52,561 nt of DNA, from positions 1 to 52,561 of the forward strand of contig JANOFU010000021.1 of the NCBI GenBank assembly GCA_031413815.1, written 5' to 3'. Below the pieces are notes generated by a model. The model was not told the origin of the DNA. It saw nothing but the letters and a program-made list of their open reading frames with translations, and did no database searches. This stretch comes from JAGVSR01 sp031413815 (lineage in GTDB: Bacteria > Pseudomonadota > Alphaproteobacteria > Rhizobiales > Hyphomicrobiaceae). Below, one piece after another: positions 1-7,553 of the stretch. The first letter of the stretch is position 1; each line of letters begins with the position of its first letter. The position numbers were made by a program, and so were the translations under genes.

Positions 1-87
1 CCCGGTTCCACCCCTGGTGGTCGAGGGGAAACCGTAAGAGGGAACTCCCGCGCCGGCCGGAGTGCCTGACGCGACACGTCCCCATCC

Positions 88-193
88 CTGGGACCGCGGG
101 CGTCCCGCCCGCTTGCAGCCGTACACGACCGTTGTGCTATCGACCGAGGCTCTGACCCGGTTGAGCGAGCGGGCGGGACGCCCGCGGTCCCAG
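88..193. repeat. Perfect 26-bp inverted repeat, 54-nt spacer
   Basis: The arm at 88-113 is the exact reverse complement of the arm at 168-193, and both are almost pure G+C. The arms could form a very stable hairpin. The repeat lies just after the true 3' end (201) of the minus-strand HEPN gene, so it could terminate that transcript, although there is no T-tract. From memory, similar hairpin repeats built on GGGACCGCGGGCGTCCCGC occur in many copies in some environmental genomes. No second copy is visible in this window. Confidence 0.85.
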
Positions 194-200
194 GTGACGC

Positions 201-580
201 TCAGGCCTTCGGCTCCAGGGCGGCGAGAAGACGCTCGAAGAGCTTGATATGGGTCGGCATGCGAGACAACACCGCGGCCGCCGTTTCTTCATGGTACGTG
301 TGGCTGGTCAGATTTCGATCTTCGAGGTGGTCAGATACTCCGGATCATCCTCGATCCAGCCGAGCCTCCTCGCCTCCTGCAGGGCGCGACGGGGAGAAGG
401 GGCGTCCACGCCTTCCTCGGAAAGTGCTGTAGCGACTGCTTTCCACGCAAGCTCGAAAGTGAACTCGAACCGCTGGATGCAACCATCCCGTTCCAGAGGG
501 GAGCGCGCCTCCCGGCCCGCTTCTTGGAGCCTGGCCAGAGCCCTCGCGAATTGGTCTCGTCTGGGTTGCAGCAAGCCCAT
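201..580 (-). pseudogene. HEPN-domain protein of a MNT/HEPN pair (HI0074-like), frameshifted
   Basis: This is the probable toxin or substrate-binding half of a nucleotidyltransferase pair. The frame opening at 580 reads 90 residues, including the family-like stretch RFEFTFELAWKAV, then stops at 308 just after DDPEYL. The missing C-terminus is intact in another frame from about 335 to the stop at 201. It includes LEDRNLTSHTYHEET, which carries the HEPN R-x(4-6)-H motif, and ends in FERLLAALEPKA. One base missing near 335 would restore a protein of about 126 aa, close to the usual length. Its ATG overlaps the upstream MNT stop by one base (TAATG), so the two are translationally coupled. The shift may be a true mutation or a sequencing error; the choice affects whether the pair is active. 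Confidence 0.75.
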
Positions 581-888
581 TACCGGGCGGCGAGAACTAC
601 GGCGCCTCTGCGGGCCTCGGTCTTGAATTCGGAAGGGACGGTTTCGAGGTCCACGATCTCGATGGTGTGAAGAGTGGGATACGACTCCAACCGGTCTCTC
701 AGTCCTTGCATCACCGAAGAAGGCAAGGGGCGAGGGCCCAGGATCCCCAGGTCCCAGTCCGAACCCGGGCGGGCAAGGCCGAGCGCCCGCGAGCCAAAGA
801 GCACCACGGTGTGTCCCTCCGGAAGAAGAGGACCTAAAAGCCGCGCCAACTCCCCTGCTCTGGGTTCGGTGCCGACAGGCTTGTCCAT
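580..888 (-). CDS. MNT-type minimal nucleotidyltransferase (antitoxin-like)
   Basis: This is a 102-aa minimal nucleotidyltransferase of the DNA polymerase beta superfamily. The core motif GSRALG is followed by SDWDLGIL, giving the GS-x(n)-DxD metal-binding signature at about residues 32-50. In characterised MNT/HEPN modules this protein transfers AMP to the HEPN partner and silences its RNase activity. Here that role is inferred from the adjacent, one-base-overlapping HEPN gene. The frame is open further upstream, but residues before MDKP look non-coding, so the ATG at 888 is preferred. The pair lies in the left 1.9 kb, which may not belong to the same replicon as the rest of the window. Confidence 0.75.
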   Translation of the reverse strand: MDKPVGTEPRAGELARLLGPLLPEGHTVVLFGSRALGLARPGSDWDLGILGPRPLPSSVMQGLRDRLESYPTLHTIEIVDLETVPSEFKTEARRGAVVLAAR

Positions 889-1049
889 GCGGGTGACTCT
901 AGCATCGCGTGGGAATTCCCTCCGGCATGGGAACTGTCGGTGACACATGCCAGATGCAAAAGTTCCGTGCACCCCGAAAGCCCTTCACTCCCCGGACCCC
1001 TATTCGCCCGGCTCATCTGGCACACTCCAAAACCGTTGGGCACTCCCAC

Positions 1050-1930
1050 TCAGTGGACCGGGGTCAGGTGTTCGAGCACAAGTCCCGTCGCGGTCCGCCG
1101 CTGAAAGCCTTTCCAGTAGGTGTGTGCGGGCGTGGGCTTGCCATCCTTGTCCACCGCGTAGACCGCGTCCTTGCCGTTTTGAACCAGATCCAGATAGGCG
1201 CGCTTGTCCTCTTCGCCCTTCAGGAGCAGGCCGAAATACGCAGTCGCGAAGTGATCGAGGATGTTGTTCATGCGGGCGGTGTCCCACACCGGGTCGGCGT
1301 AGTGACCGAAGCCGGCCGGCCGACCCTCCTTCGATGCATACGTCTCCACCGGGGCCGGGATGGGCGCGCCCGCGTTGTGGTTCGCCCCGATGAAGGTGAG
1401 GAGGTACCGGTCCGCGTTGACTGCCCCTTGGTAGATCGCCCGTGTCCCCTTCTCGTACCCGGACACATCGTCAGCACTTCCGGCCACGAAGAGAACCGGG
1501 GTCTTGATCCCCTTGAGGCCACTTTCATCCCAGACCCCTTGCAGCATTCCCCACGGAGCGATGGCGATGGCCGCCTTGATGCGTGGGTCCATGGACTGCA
1601 AGTACACGGGGTTCTCTGCGCCGCGCACCGCGAGCAGGCCGTTCGGTGGCGCAATGGGCAGGTTCAAGACGGGCTTGGAGAAGCCGCCGCCGATCACGTT
1701 CACCACACCGTATCCACCCATGGAGTAACCAACGATGCCGCAGCGAGACCCATCGACGATGCCGCTCAGGAATGTTCCGGAGTCCTTTCCGCCGAGACGA
1801 TCCATCTCGTTGAGGACGAAGAGTTGATCGAACGGGCGGTTGTACAGCGTACTGGCGAAGGCCTTCTGGTCGTCGTAGGTGCTGTCCTTGTGCTCGATTG
1901 CCGCCACCACGAAGCCCTTGCTGGCGAGGC
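1050..1930 (-). pseudogene. Alpha/beta hydrolase (dienelactone/PAF-acetylhydrolase type), N-terminus missing
   Basis: About 293 residues of an alpha/beta-hydrolase are readable. The nucleophile elbow is GIVGYSMGGYG, a probable acid residue lies in FVAGSADDVSG, and the histidine lies in FIGANHNAGAP, so the catalytic core looks complete. It may hydrolyse esters or small lipids, but the substrate cannot be told. Family-like sequence (LASKGFVVAAIEHKDST) runs right up to about 1930, where the gene is cut off by the 3' part of a sulfate-binding protein gene on the same strand. The first strand and any signal peptide are absent. The internal start at 1910 is unlikely to be native. It is either a fragment at a recombination point or the product of an assembly join. 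Confidence 0.7.
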
Positions 1931-1934
1931 CTCG
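1924..1934. other. Abrupt junction between two truncated genes
   Basis: On the minus strand, the sulfate-binding protein is recognisable through FTIDE (the codon at 1931-1933). Family members normally continue with a Gly-Gly-Trp-containing stretch, but here the sequence turns at once into a hydrolase reading in another frame. Both genes lose conserved sequence at the same few bases. No target-site duplication, terminal repeat or integrase is visible beside the join, which makes an assembly chimera at least as likely as real recombination. Confidence 0.7.
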
Positions 1935-2872
1935 TCGATGGTGAACAGCTTCACACCGGAAAATTGCGCCTTGTACTTTTCAGCAGCCTTTTCATCGCGC
2001 GGCCGATAGTAATGCTTGCCCGCGAGTTCCTGACCTTCAGGCGAGTAGAGATAGTTCAGATACGCCTCTGCCACCTTGCGCGTGCCACGCTTGTCTACGA
2101 CCTTGTCGATCACAGCGACGGACGGTTCAGCCAGAATGGAGACGGTCGGCGTGACGATCTCGAATTTGTCGGGCCCAAGTTCTTTGCTGGCGAGATAGGC
2201 TTCATTTTCCCATGAGATAAGGACATCACCGATGCCTCGCTCGGTGAACGTGGTGAGCGATCCGCGTGCGCCGGAATCAAGAACCTTCGTATTCTTGTAA
2301 ATTTTGCCAACGAGATCTTTGGCCTTTGCTTCTGACCCGCCATCCTGCTTCAGCGCGTAACCCCAAGCCGCAAGATAGTTCCAGCGGGCCCCGCCCGAAG
2401 TCTTGGGATTTGGCGTCACCACTTCAACGCCGTCCTTAGCCAGATCATCCCAGTTCTTGATAGCTCTGGGATTTCCTTTGCGCACCAGGAACACAATGGT
2501 TGAGGTGTAAGGCGCGGAATTCTGCGGCAGCCGCTTGGCCCAATCGGCCGGAATAAGACCACCATTCTTGTAGAGCTGGTCGACGTCGCCTGCGAGCGCC
2601 AGCGTCACGACGTCCGCCTCAAGTCCGTCGATAACCGCACGCGCCTGCTTTCCAGAACCGCCATGCGACTGCTTGATCGTCACGTCATCGCCAGTTTCTG
2701 ACTTCCAGTGCTTAGCGAAGGCGGCATTGTAGTCCTGGTACAATTCGCGTGTTGGGTCATAAGAGACATTGAGCAGCGAGACTTCGGCGGCCCAGCTTGC
2801 CCCGGCGAGCCCGAGCGACAGTGTCAGCCCTAGGGCCACGACGGCACGGCGCGAAAGTTTGGATTTGGACAT
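1931..2872 (-). pseudogene. Periplasmic sulfate/thiosulfate-binding protein, 3'-truncated
   Basis: This is the substrate-binding protein of a CysPTWA-type sulfate ABC importer (Sbp/CysP family). The start at 2872 has a good ribosome site (AGGAAG, 6-7 nt upstream). A signal peptide follows (SKSKLSRRAVVALG, then a hydrophobic core, with likely cleavage after ASWA). Family signatures are SHGGSGKQARAV near residue 65 and NPKTSGGARW in the middle. About 314 residues remain; the last 15-25 are replaced by out-of-frame sequence. The cysT, cysW and cysA genes that usually follow are absent because the gene ends at the junction near 1930. If the join is an artefact, the real gene and its transporter operon continue elsewhere. 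Confidence 0.85.
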
Positions 2873-3303
2873 GGGATGCTTCCTTTCAGTCAATGTTGAC
2901 TGAGGGGAAACCTAGCTTCGCGGGTTGTGGCCACGAACCAAGAAGAAGTTATGAGCTTATGAAGCATTCACCCAATCCGGCGGCACTGACCAATACTAAC
3001 CTTGCGGAACAACCACTGCGATGTAGAAGCCCTTTAAAATTGCGCGCTCAGTTTTTTGAAATCGGTATCTAATGAGTGGGAAACTCCCCGCAAATTAACG
3101 GGACTTGAAAGTAAAATTTTTTCGGGTCACGAGCCAACGAGGATATTCGGGAATGAGCAAGTGCCGGGTTAGTAAAGCCCAGATTATGGGATCTTCGTGA
3201 GAACTCTGATGCGGTGGCAGTTCCTGATCTGGCGAACACGGTGGAGTCGATGGACTTCACGGCGGATTGATTGGAATACATGCGGGCGTTCCGTCCATTA
3301 AAT
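2873..3303. other. Gene-poor, A+T-richer stretch upstream of the sulfate-binding gene
   Basis: No convincing gene is visible. The right part can be read as an open minus-strand frame down to 3069, but the residue composition is patchy and Ser/Arg-rich, as expected of non-coding sequence. The promoter of the sulfate-binding protein gene should lie in the 150 bases or so above 2872. No clear binding site was identified. Confidence 0.5.
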
Positions 3304-3473
3304 CTAGTCGGTGACCTCAATCGCGGAGGGCTTGGCAGTAGCGATGAGCTTGGCGCGCGCCGCGCTTCACGCGGCCGGGCCGTCGTGAACCGAGCCCGGA
3401 CCTCGGCACCGGTCTCGGCCATCCGGCGTCCGTCCCTCGCGCCGGGTGTGGCGTAGCGGACATCGACTATCAT
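3304..3473 (-). pseudogene. Possible small coding remnant, frameshifted
   Basis: An ATG at 3473 overlaps the stop of the 24-codon gene above it (ATGA overlap) and opens a frame starting MIVDVRYATPGARDG. The composition is coding-like to about position 3370. A coding-like continuation in another frame (AKLIATAKPSAIEVTD, stop at 3304-3306) follows directly after a GC-repeat run. One base gained or lost around 3352-3368 would join the two into a protein of about 56 residues. If no shift exists, the original frame runs on to 3069 in low-quality sequence. No family is recognised, and coding status is uncertain. Confidence 0.25.
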
Positions 3474-3544
3474 GCGGCGTCGGCAGCGAGCTGTTTGAGC
3501 TGATTTGGCAAAAACGCTTCGAGATCTACACCGTGCTTACTCAT
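3470..3544 (-). CDS. 24-residue peptide in an overlapping small-gene chain
   Basis: A tiny frame encodes MSKHGVDLEAFLPNQLKQLA followed by four residues (Ala-Asp-Ala-Ala). AGGAG lies 7 nt before the ATG. The start overlaps the stop of the upstream 72-codon gene by a few bases, and the stop overlaps a further ATG, so it sits in a translationally coupled chain. The middle can form a short amphipathic helix. No known family is recognised. It is too short to be sure, but a correct ribosome site together with overlaps at both ends is more than chance usually gives. Confidence 0.4.
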   Translation of the reverse strand: MSKHGVDLEAFLPNQLKQLAADAA

Positions 3545-3755
3545 CCGATGTCTCCTGAGTGTGTTCGAGATTGCAGACAAAGGCGGCGAGGCCGCCTTTG
3601 GGTGGGCTTTGTGCGACGAGTTCTTCCAGCAGTGGCCCTTCATTGCCTCGCGCCACGTAGTAAGGATGATTGTCTGTGGCGCGCGGGCGTCTACGGAGAC
3701 CGTGTAGCGGCTCCCACGCACTCCGCCGCCGCCCACGGCGGGGTTGGCTTGCCAT
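3537..3755 (-). CDS. Small hypothetical protein, 72 aa
   Basis: This is the second gene of a minus-strand chain of tiny genes. The ATG at 3755 follows the stop of the 3761-3979 gene after only 5 nt, and AGGAG lies 8 nt upstream, partly inside that gene's end. The N-terminal 30 residues are Arg-rich. The C-terminal part (GNEGPLLEELVAQSPPKGG, AAFVCNLEHTQETSDE) is acidic and looks truly coding. There is no signal peptide or membrane segment, and the family is unknown. It was probably acquired together with the neighbouring island genes. Confidence 0.5.
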   Translation of the reverse strand: MASQPRRGRRRSAWEPLHGLRRRPRATDNHPYYVARGNEGPLLEELVAQSPPKGGLAAFVCNLEHTQETSDE

Positions 3756-3760
3756 CCGAG

Positions 3761-3979
3761 CTACTCCTGCTCCGGATCGTCGATGTCAGAATAGGAATAC
3801 GACGCAGTCACCGCTGGCGAATGCGAGACATTTGCCTCCGTGATCGTTGGCGGGGCGACCTTACGATCGCGGGAGAAAGGTTTGAATTCCGACCCGCAGA
3901 AGTGGCAAACCCTTATAAGGACACGATTTTCGATAGGTGGGAAGTTCCCAAAATGGGAGTTGTCATCGATAATAGCCAT
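3761..3979 (-). CDS. Small hypothetical protein with a CxxC pair, 72 aa
   Basis: This is the first gene of the minus-strand small-gene chain. AGGAG lies 7 nt before the ATG at 3979, a strong start. The sequence has VCHFCGSEFKPFSRDRK in the middle, a single Cys-x-x-Cys pair that could be half of a zinc site, and an acidic end (SDIDDPEQE). There is no membrane segment. It diverges from the HTH-like gene at 4153, with the leader/terminator hairpins between them. The family is unknown. Small basic/acidic proteins in tight chains like this are typical of phage-derived or plasmid-derived islands. Confidence 0.5.
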   Translation of the reverse strand: MAIIDDNSHFGNFPPIENRVLIRVCHFCGSEFKPFSRDRKVAPPTITEANVSHSPAVTASYSYSDIDDPEQE

Positions 3980-4012
3980 TAGCGACTCCTGTTTGAGAGG
4001 AACGTCGCGAGT

Positions 4013-4064
4013 CGGAGGGTGGTATCTCCGCAGAGAGCCTGGTCTTAAGATCAGGCTCTTTTTT
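4013..4064 (+). terminator. Two hairpins and a T-run: attenuator or end of a small RNA
   Basis: A 5-bp stem (4013-4017 with 4026-4030) is followed by an 11-bp stem with one wobble pair (4034-4044 with 4049-4059) and a run of six T (4059-4064). This is a textbook Rho-independent terminator on the plus strand. No credible plus-strand gene lies upstream in the preceding kilobase. The hairpin therefore either ends a short non-coding RNA that starts within about 100 bases to the left, or acts as an attenuator in the 5' leader of the gene at 4153. On the opposite strand it would lie in the leader of the small-gene chain. Confidence 0.7.
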
Positions 4065-4152
4065 CGCGCCGGGCTCGTTGAACTGGGCCGAGCGTATGCC
4101 GAAATGAAGTAGTCAGTATCGTAACAAAAGTTGTGTTTTGGGGTGTGTCTCG

Positions 4153-5379
4153 ATGAAGGCGGGCAAGGACGACCGGAAAGTTAGATTTCAAGCCGTACGG
4201 GAAGAGATCGATAGGCTTGGTTGGAACAGTACAGTGTTCGCAAGTCGACTTCATAGGAACCGAACCTACCTGTGCGCGCTTCAAAGTAAATTTATACGTG
4301 ACGGGGACCCGCCAGCCGAAAAGATGCTGAAGCAGATGGAAGCGCTGGTCTTTGGAAGCTCGGTGGGAAGAGTTGAAGAAGGTATTTTTTGTTGCGCGAT
4401 GACGAAAGAAGTTCAGCCGAAATGTGTTCCTAGTCATTTTTTACTATGGCCGCTGGCGGTACAAGCGTCCGCACTTTCTCTCGTCGTTTCCATTTGTCGC
4501 CAGACGCTTGAGCGCGCAACAATATATGGTGCGGGTCGTCACTTCATAGCACTCACCCCATTGATCGGAACGGTCATTGAGTTGCTGGAAGCGGCACACC
4601 GCGATGCCCGGTCAGCAGAAACACGAGAGCTTCTCTTTGGCGCGCATGCCAAAGTTTGTCACTGGCATTGCTACCTAAATTTACCGAAACTAATTGTGTC
4701 CCTCACGAGTCATCATCTGAAGCGTCTCGATGACCTGCGGAAGGAAGCGCCGGATCAACTGCAAATGAAGACAGACTACTTGGTTCTGCACGGCGATGTT
4801 TTGAAGATCGCCGCAGCCGGAGACCTAGAAATCAATAACGCGTCAATGGACATGCTCAAGGCAGGACTGGACATTCTGGAGTCGCACCCAACAATAAAGC
4901 CGTTGTATCAAGGCCCGAGAAGCATCGGGATCGTCACGGCGAACTCGAACAAGACCGACGCTGAATTCGACAAGAGCCGCGATTCATTGCATCGTGTGCT
5001 CGATCGAAGCGCGTTTCCACACGCAACCTTGGCTCACATTGCTGATGGGGAAGCGGAAATGCACGGCGTGAGGTACGCACGACTAGGTGCGGAACGAGAT
5101 AAGCAAGCGGCAATCCGGGCATTTGAGCGGGTTCAAAAAGAAGAAAAATTGGCCGACAAAGCAGGCGAACCACTGCGCGAAGAGGAGCGGGTACGCGCTC
5201 TGGCGCTCAAGACGAAGTTGGCACGATGCCGCATTATGGATCCGCTTGAGAAAAGCGGGGAGTCGGAGGAGGAAGCCCTCGAAACGGAATTGGGGGCAGC
5301 CTTACGTGCCGGTAGCACACGTGTCGCGGTCAGGGCCATCCAGTATCTGCAGGACCGGAAAAAGCTAAAAGCCAAGTGA
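4153..5379 (+). CDS. Unknown 408-aa protein with HTH-like N-terminus
   Basis: No family is recognised with confidence. Residues 8-60 (RFQAVREEIDRLGWNST, FASRLHRNRTYLCALQ) resemble an XRE-type helix-turn-helix: short helices, a Leu-Gly-Trp turn and an Arg/Asn-rich recognition helix. The remaining 350 residues are predicted to be mostly helical, with Lys/Glu-rich stretches near the end, and could be a repeat or sensor domain. The ATG at 4153 is preferred; its ribosome site (GGGG, 9 nt away) is weak, and an in-frame TTG lies at 4138. The gene diverges from the tiny-gene chain and ends 173 nt from tRNA-Thr. Base composition looks lower in G+C than in the housekeeping genes, which suggests transfer. 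Confidence 0.6.
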   Translation: MKAGKDDRKVRFQAVREEIDRLGWNSTVFASRLHRNRTYLCALQSKFIRDGDPPAEKMLKQMEALVFGSSVGRVEEGIFCCAMTKEVQPKCVPSHFLLWPLAVQASALSLVVSICRQTLERATIYGAGRHFIALTPLIGTVIELLEAAHRDARSAETRELLFGAHAKVCHWHCYLNLPKLIVSLTSHHLKRLDDLRKEAPDQLQMKTDYLVLHGDVLKIAAAGDLEINNASMDMLKAGLDILESHPTIKPLYQGPRSIGIVTANSNKTDAEFDKSRDSLHRVLDRSAFPHATLAHIADGEAEMHGVRYARLGAERDKQAAIRAFERVQKEEKLADKAGEPLREEERVRALALKTKLARCRIMDPLEKSGESEEEALETELGAALRAGSTRVAVRAIQYLQDRKKLKAK

Positions 5380-5552
5380 GCTGACCGCTTCCGCCGGAAG
5401 CACCGTTCGTCCCACACGCTACTTCAGATCACACACGAACTCAGCATCGCTGCTGTTTCTGACCGGCCAGCAGCGCCCAGTCGCGTTGTTACCCCAACGT
5501 TACCCCGGAGATTTTAGGCATTCTGGAAAATCGTCTAAGGCTTTGAAAAGAG

Positions 5553-5628
5553 TGGTGCCGCTTAGGTGACTCGAACACCTGACCCCGTCATTACGAATGA
5601 CGTGCTCTACCGGCTGAGCTAAAGCGGC
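5553..5628 (-). tRNA. tRNA-Thr (anticodon CGT)
   Basis: The cloverleaf reads on the minus strand. The acceptor stem is GCCGCTT paired with AAGCGGC, followed by A and an encoded CCA. The D-loop contains AGCTCAGCCGGTAGAGC. The anticodon stem CGTCA/TGACG encloses the loop TTCGTAA, giving anticodon CGT, which reads the Thr codon ACG. The T-arm is GGTGTTCGAGTCACC. The 3' end points toward the 2873-5552 island, the side on which elements that integrate at tRNA 3' ends are found. No duplicated 3'-end segment was spotted on the far side. Confidence 0.95.
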
Positions 5629-5920
5629 GGACCGTGCAGCCAGAGCAGGGCATAGCGGTTGCGTCTGACGATTGCAAGCGGCTGGTCGTCATGACTCCAA
5701 CGCCTTGGCAAAACCTTAGAATGACTAGCAGTTCCCTTGATTGGTATTTGAGATGTGGCTGTGGTTACATCTAAAACACGATGTTGAGCAGACCTTAATT
5801 TCCGGCTTTCCGACTCCTGGGGCCGTGCACAGTTAACCATATCTTGAGGCGATTCAGTCCCCCTGCTACGACAGAGTTTGAACCGCCTTCATGCGGCCGG
5901 ACGCGGAGGACTACGAAGCG

Positions 5921-7366
5921 ATGAGCGATATTTTTCCAGTCATCCTGTCTGGGGGTTCTGGCACGAGACTTTGGCCGCTGTCGCGATCGATGTATCCAAA
6001 ACAGTTCATCCGGTTTTTCAACGGTCAGGGCAATACTCTCCTTGGGGCGACACTCACGCGGCTAAGGACTGATGCGGGTTTTTCAGCGCCGATTCTGCTG
6101 TGCAACAACGATCACCGGTTCCTGGTTCAAGAAGAACTTGACCGTGCCAATATCAAGGCAAAATCGATCGTCCTCGAGCCGGTCGCACGCAATACCGCAC
6201 CCGCCATCGCCGTTGCCGCCCTGGTTGCCGCCCGGGAAAGTGCCAATCCCATTCTCGTTGTCATGCCATCCGACCATGCGGTGAAGGATGAAGCGCGCTT
6301 TGTCGATGCTGTGAAGCGGGCGGCGGCCGTTGCTGCAACGGGCCGGCTGGTCATGTTCGGAATTCAGCCGACAGAGCCCCACACAGGCTACGGCTACATC
6401 CGCAAAGGCGAGTCATTGGAAGGTTTCAAGGGCGCCGCGTTCGGCGTCGAGGCATTCTACGAAAAACCGGATATGCCAACCGCGAAGCGGTATCTGAAGG
6501 ACGGTGGGTACTTCTGGAACAGCGGTATCTTCGTTCTCAACGCCCGCAGCTTCATTGAAGAACTGGCGCGCCTCGACCCGCGCATCCTGGAAGCAGCCCG
6601 CTCGGCACTGGCACGCAGCGAAGAGGACCTTGGGTTTCTACGGCTCGAGCGCAAGGCGTTCGCGGAGGCGCCCAACATTTCAATCGACTATGCCGTGATG
6701 GAAAAGACGTCACTGGCCGCTATGCTTCCGATCGATGTTGGCTGGAACGACGTGGGGTCCTGGTCGTCATTGTGGGACATCGCCCCGCACGATCCTCACG
6801 GCAACTACGCCCATGGCGAAACCGTGTTGGAAGATACCACCGGGTCCTACATCCATTCCGAGCGCGGTCTTGTGGCGACGATCGGCGTCAAAGACCTGAT
6901 CATCGTCGATACGCCCGATGCGCTCCTCGTCGCTGACAAGTCGCGCGCTCAGGATGTTTCGAAAATTGTCGCGACGCTGAAGCGCTCCAATCGTAAAGAG
7001 CAAGAACAGCATCTGCGCAACTACCGGCCCTGGGGCTTCTTTGAGACGCTGAACATCGGCGGACGTTTCCAGGTCAAGCTGCTGCACGTGAAGCCGGGCG
7101 GCAAACTGTCCATGCAAATGCACCATCACCGATCCGAGCACTGGATCGTCGTGCAGGGCACGGCCAAGGTTGTGATCGGCGATTTGGAACGGCTCGTGCG
7201 CGAGAACGAGAGCGTCTACATTTTCTCAACGCAGTGGCACCGCCTCGAAAACCCCGGCAAGGTTCCACTGGAACTCATTGAAGTTCAGATTGGAACATAT
7301 CTCGGGGAAGACGATATCGTCCGCACCGACGACGTTTATCATCGTGCACCGGAAGAAACGAAGTAG
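5921..7366 (+). CDS. manC: Mannose-1-phosphate guanylyltransferase / mannose-6-phosphate isomerase
   Basis: This bifunctional type II enzyme makes GDP-mannose for exopolysaccharide, capsule or LPS. The nucleotidyltransferase domain opens with SGGSGTRLWPLSR at residues 10-22, and the sugar-binding region FYEKPDMP follows. A C-terminal cupin domain (about residues 350-470) carries the isomerase-type zinc site in MQMHHHRSEHWIVVQG. The length of 481 aa matches the AlgA/XanB/ManC family. The frame is open further upstream, but GGAGG 11 nt before the ATG at 5921 and the conserved start DIFPVILSGG favour this start. It stands alone between tRNA-Thr and a convergent SDR gene. Confidence 0.93.
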   Translation: MSDIFPVILSGGSGTRLWPLSRSMYPKQFIRFFNGQGNTLLGATLTRLRTDAGFSAPILLCNNDHRFLVQEELDRANIKAKSIVLEPVARNTAPAIAVAALVAARESANPILVVMPSDHAVKDEARFVDAVKRAAAVAATGRLVMFGIQPTEPHTGYGYIRKGESLEGFKGAAFGVEAFYEKPDMPTAKRYLKDGGYFWNSGIFVLNARSFIEELARLDPRILEAARSALARSEEDLGFLRLERKAFAEAPNISIDYAVMEKTSLAAMLPIDVGWNDVGSWSSLWDIAPHDPHGNYAHGETVLEDTTGSYIHSERGLVATIGVKDLIIVDTPDALLVADKSRAQDVSKIVATLKRSNRKEQEQHLRNYRPWGFFETLNIGGRFQVKLLHVKPGGKLSMQMHHHRSEHWIVVQGTAKVVIGDLERLVRENESVYIFSTQWHRLENPGKVPLELIEVQIGTYLGEDDIVRTDDVYHRAPEETK

Positions 7367-7395
7367 GCGGGCTGGAACAGCACCTGAAACAAACA

Positions 7396-7430
7396 CGGCG
7401 GCGTGAAGCCTGTGAGGCCGCACACCGCCG
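7396..7430. terminator. Imperfect hairpin between convergent genes
   Basis: The arms CGGCGGCGTG (7396-7405) and CACACCGCCG (7421-7430) pair with one mismatch. The hairpin lies 30 nt after the manC stop and 120 nt from the end of the convergent SDR gene. There is no T-run, so terminator function is only a suggestion from position. Confidence 0.35.
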
Positions 7431-7553
7431 CTATAAACACCTCGGAAACGCAAAACCTAATACCGGGCGCTGGAACGTATTAGAGCGCCAAAGTGTTGCT
7501 ACTCTGCAAACGTCCCGCAGAAATATGGTTAAGACCGGAGTAACCCTTTGGAC

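Noticed and set aside
909..2009. Long plus-strand open frame of 366 codons
   Set aside because: It is antisense to the hydrolase fragment and crosses the junction. It has no recognisable domain, and the hydrolase on the other strand has a clear catalytic triad.
1766..2872. Sulfate-binding protein fused to a further 55 residues as a novel fusion protein
   Set aside because: The added residues come from reading the hydrolase gene out of frame, so it is a junction by-product and not a domain fusion.
3069..3300. Continuation of the minus-strand frame from 3473 down to 3069
   Set aside because: The residue composition after about position 3370 is Ser/Arg/Pro-rich and patchy, with no motif. It reads as non-coding sequence.
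3446..3982. Plus-strand open frame of 178 codons across the tiny genes
   Set aside because: It is Arg/Trp/Cys-rich, lacks a ribosome site, and is antisense to three frames that do have ribosome sites. It is most likely a shadow.
5380..5552. Remnant of an integrase start or attachment site next to tRNA-Thr
   Set aside because: A ten-codon frame (MPKISGVTLG) on the minus strand is suggestive, but it stops at once, and no duplicated tRNA 3' end could be found to the left.
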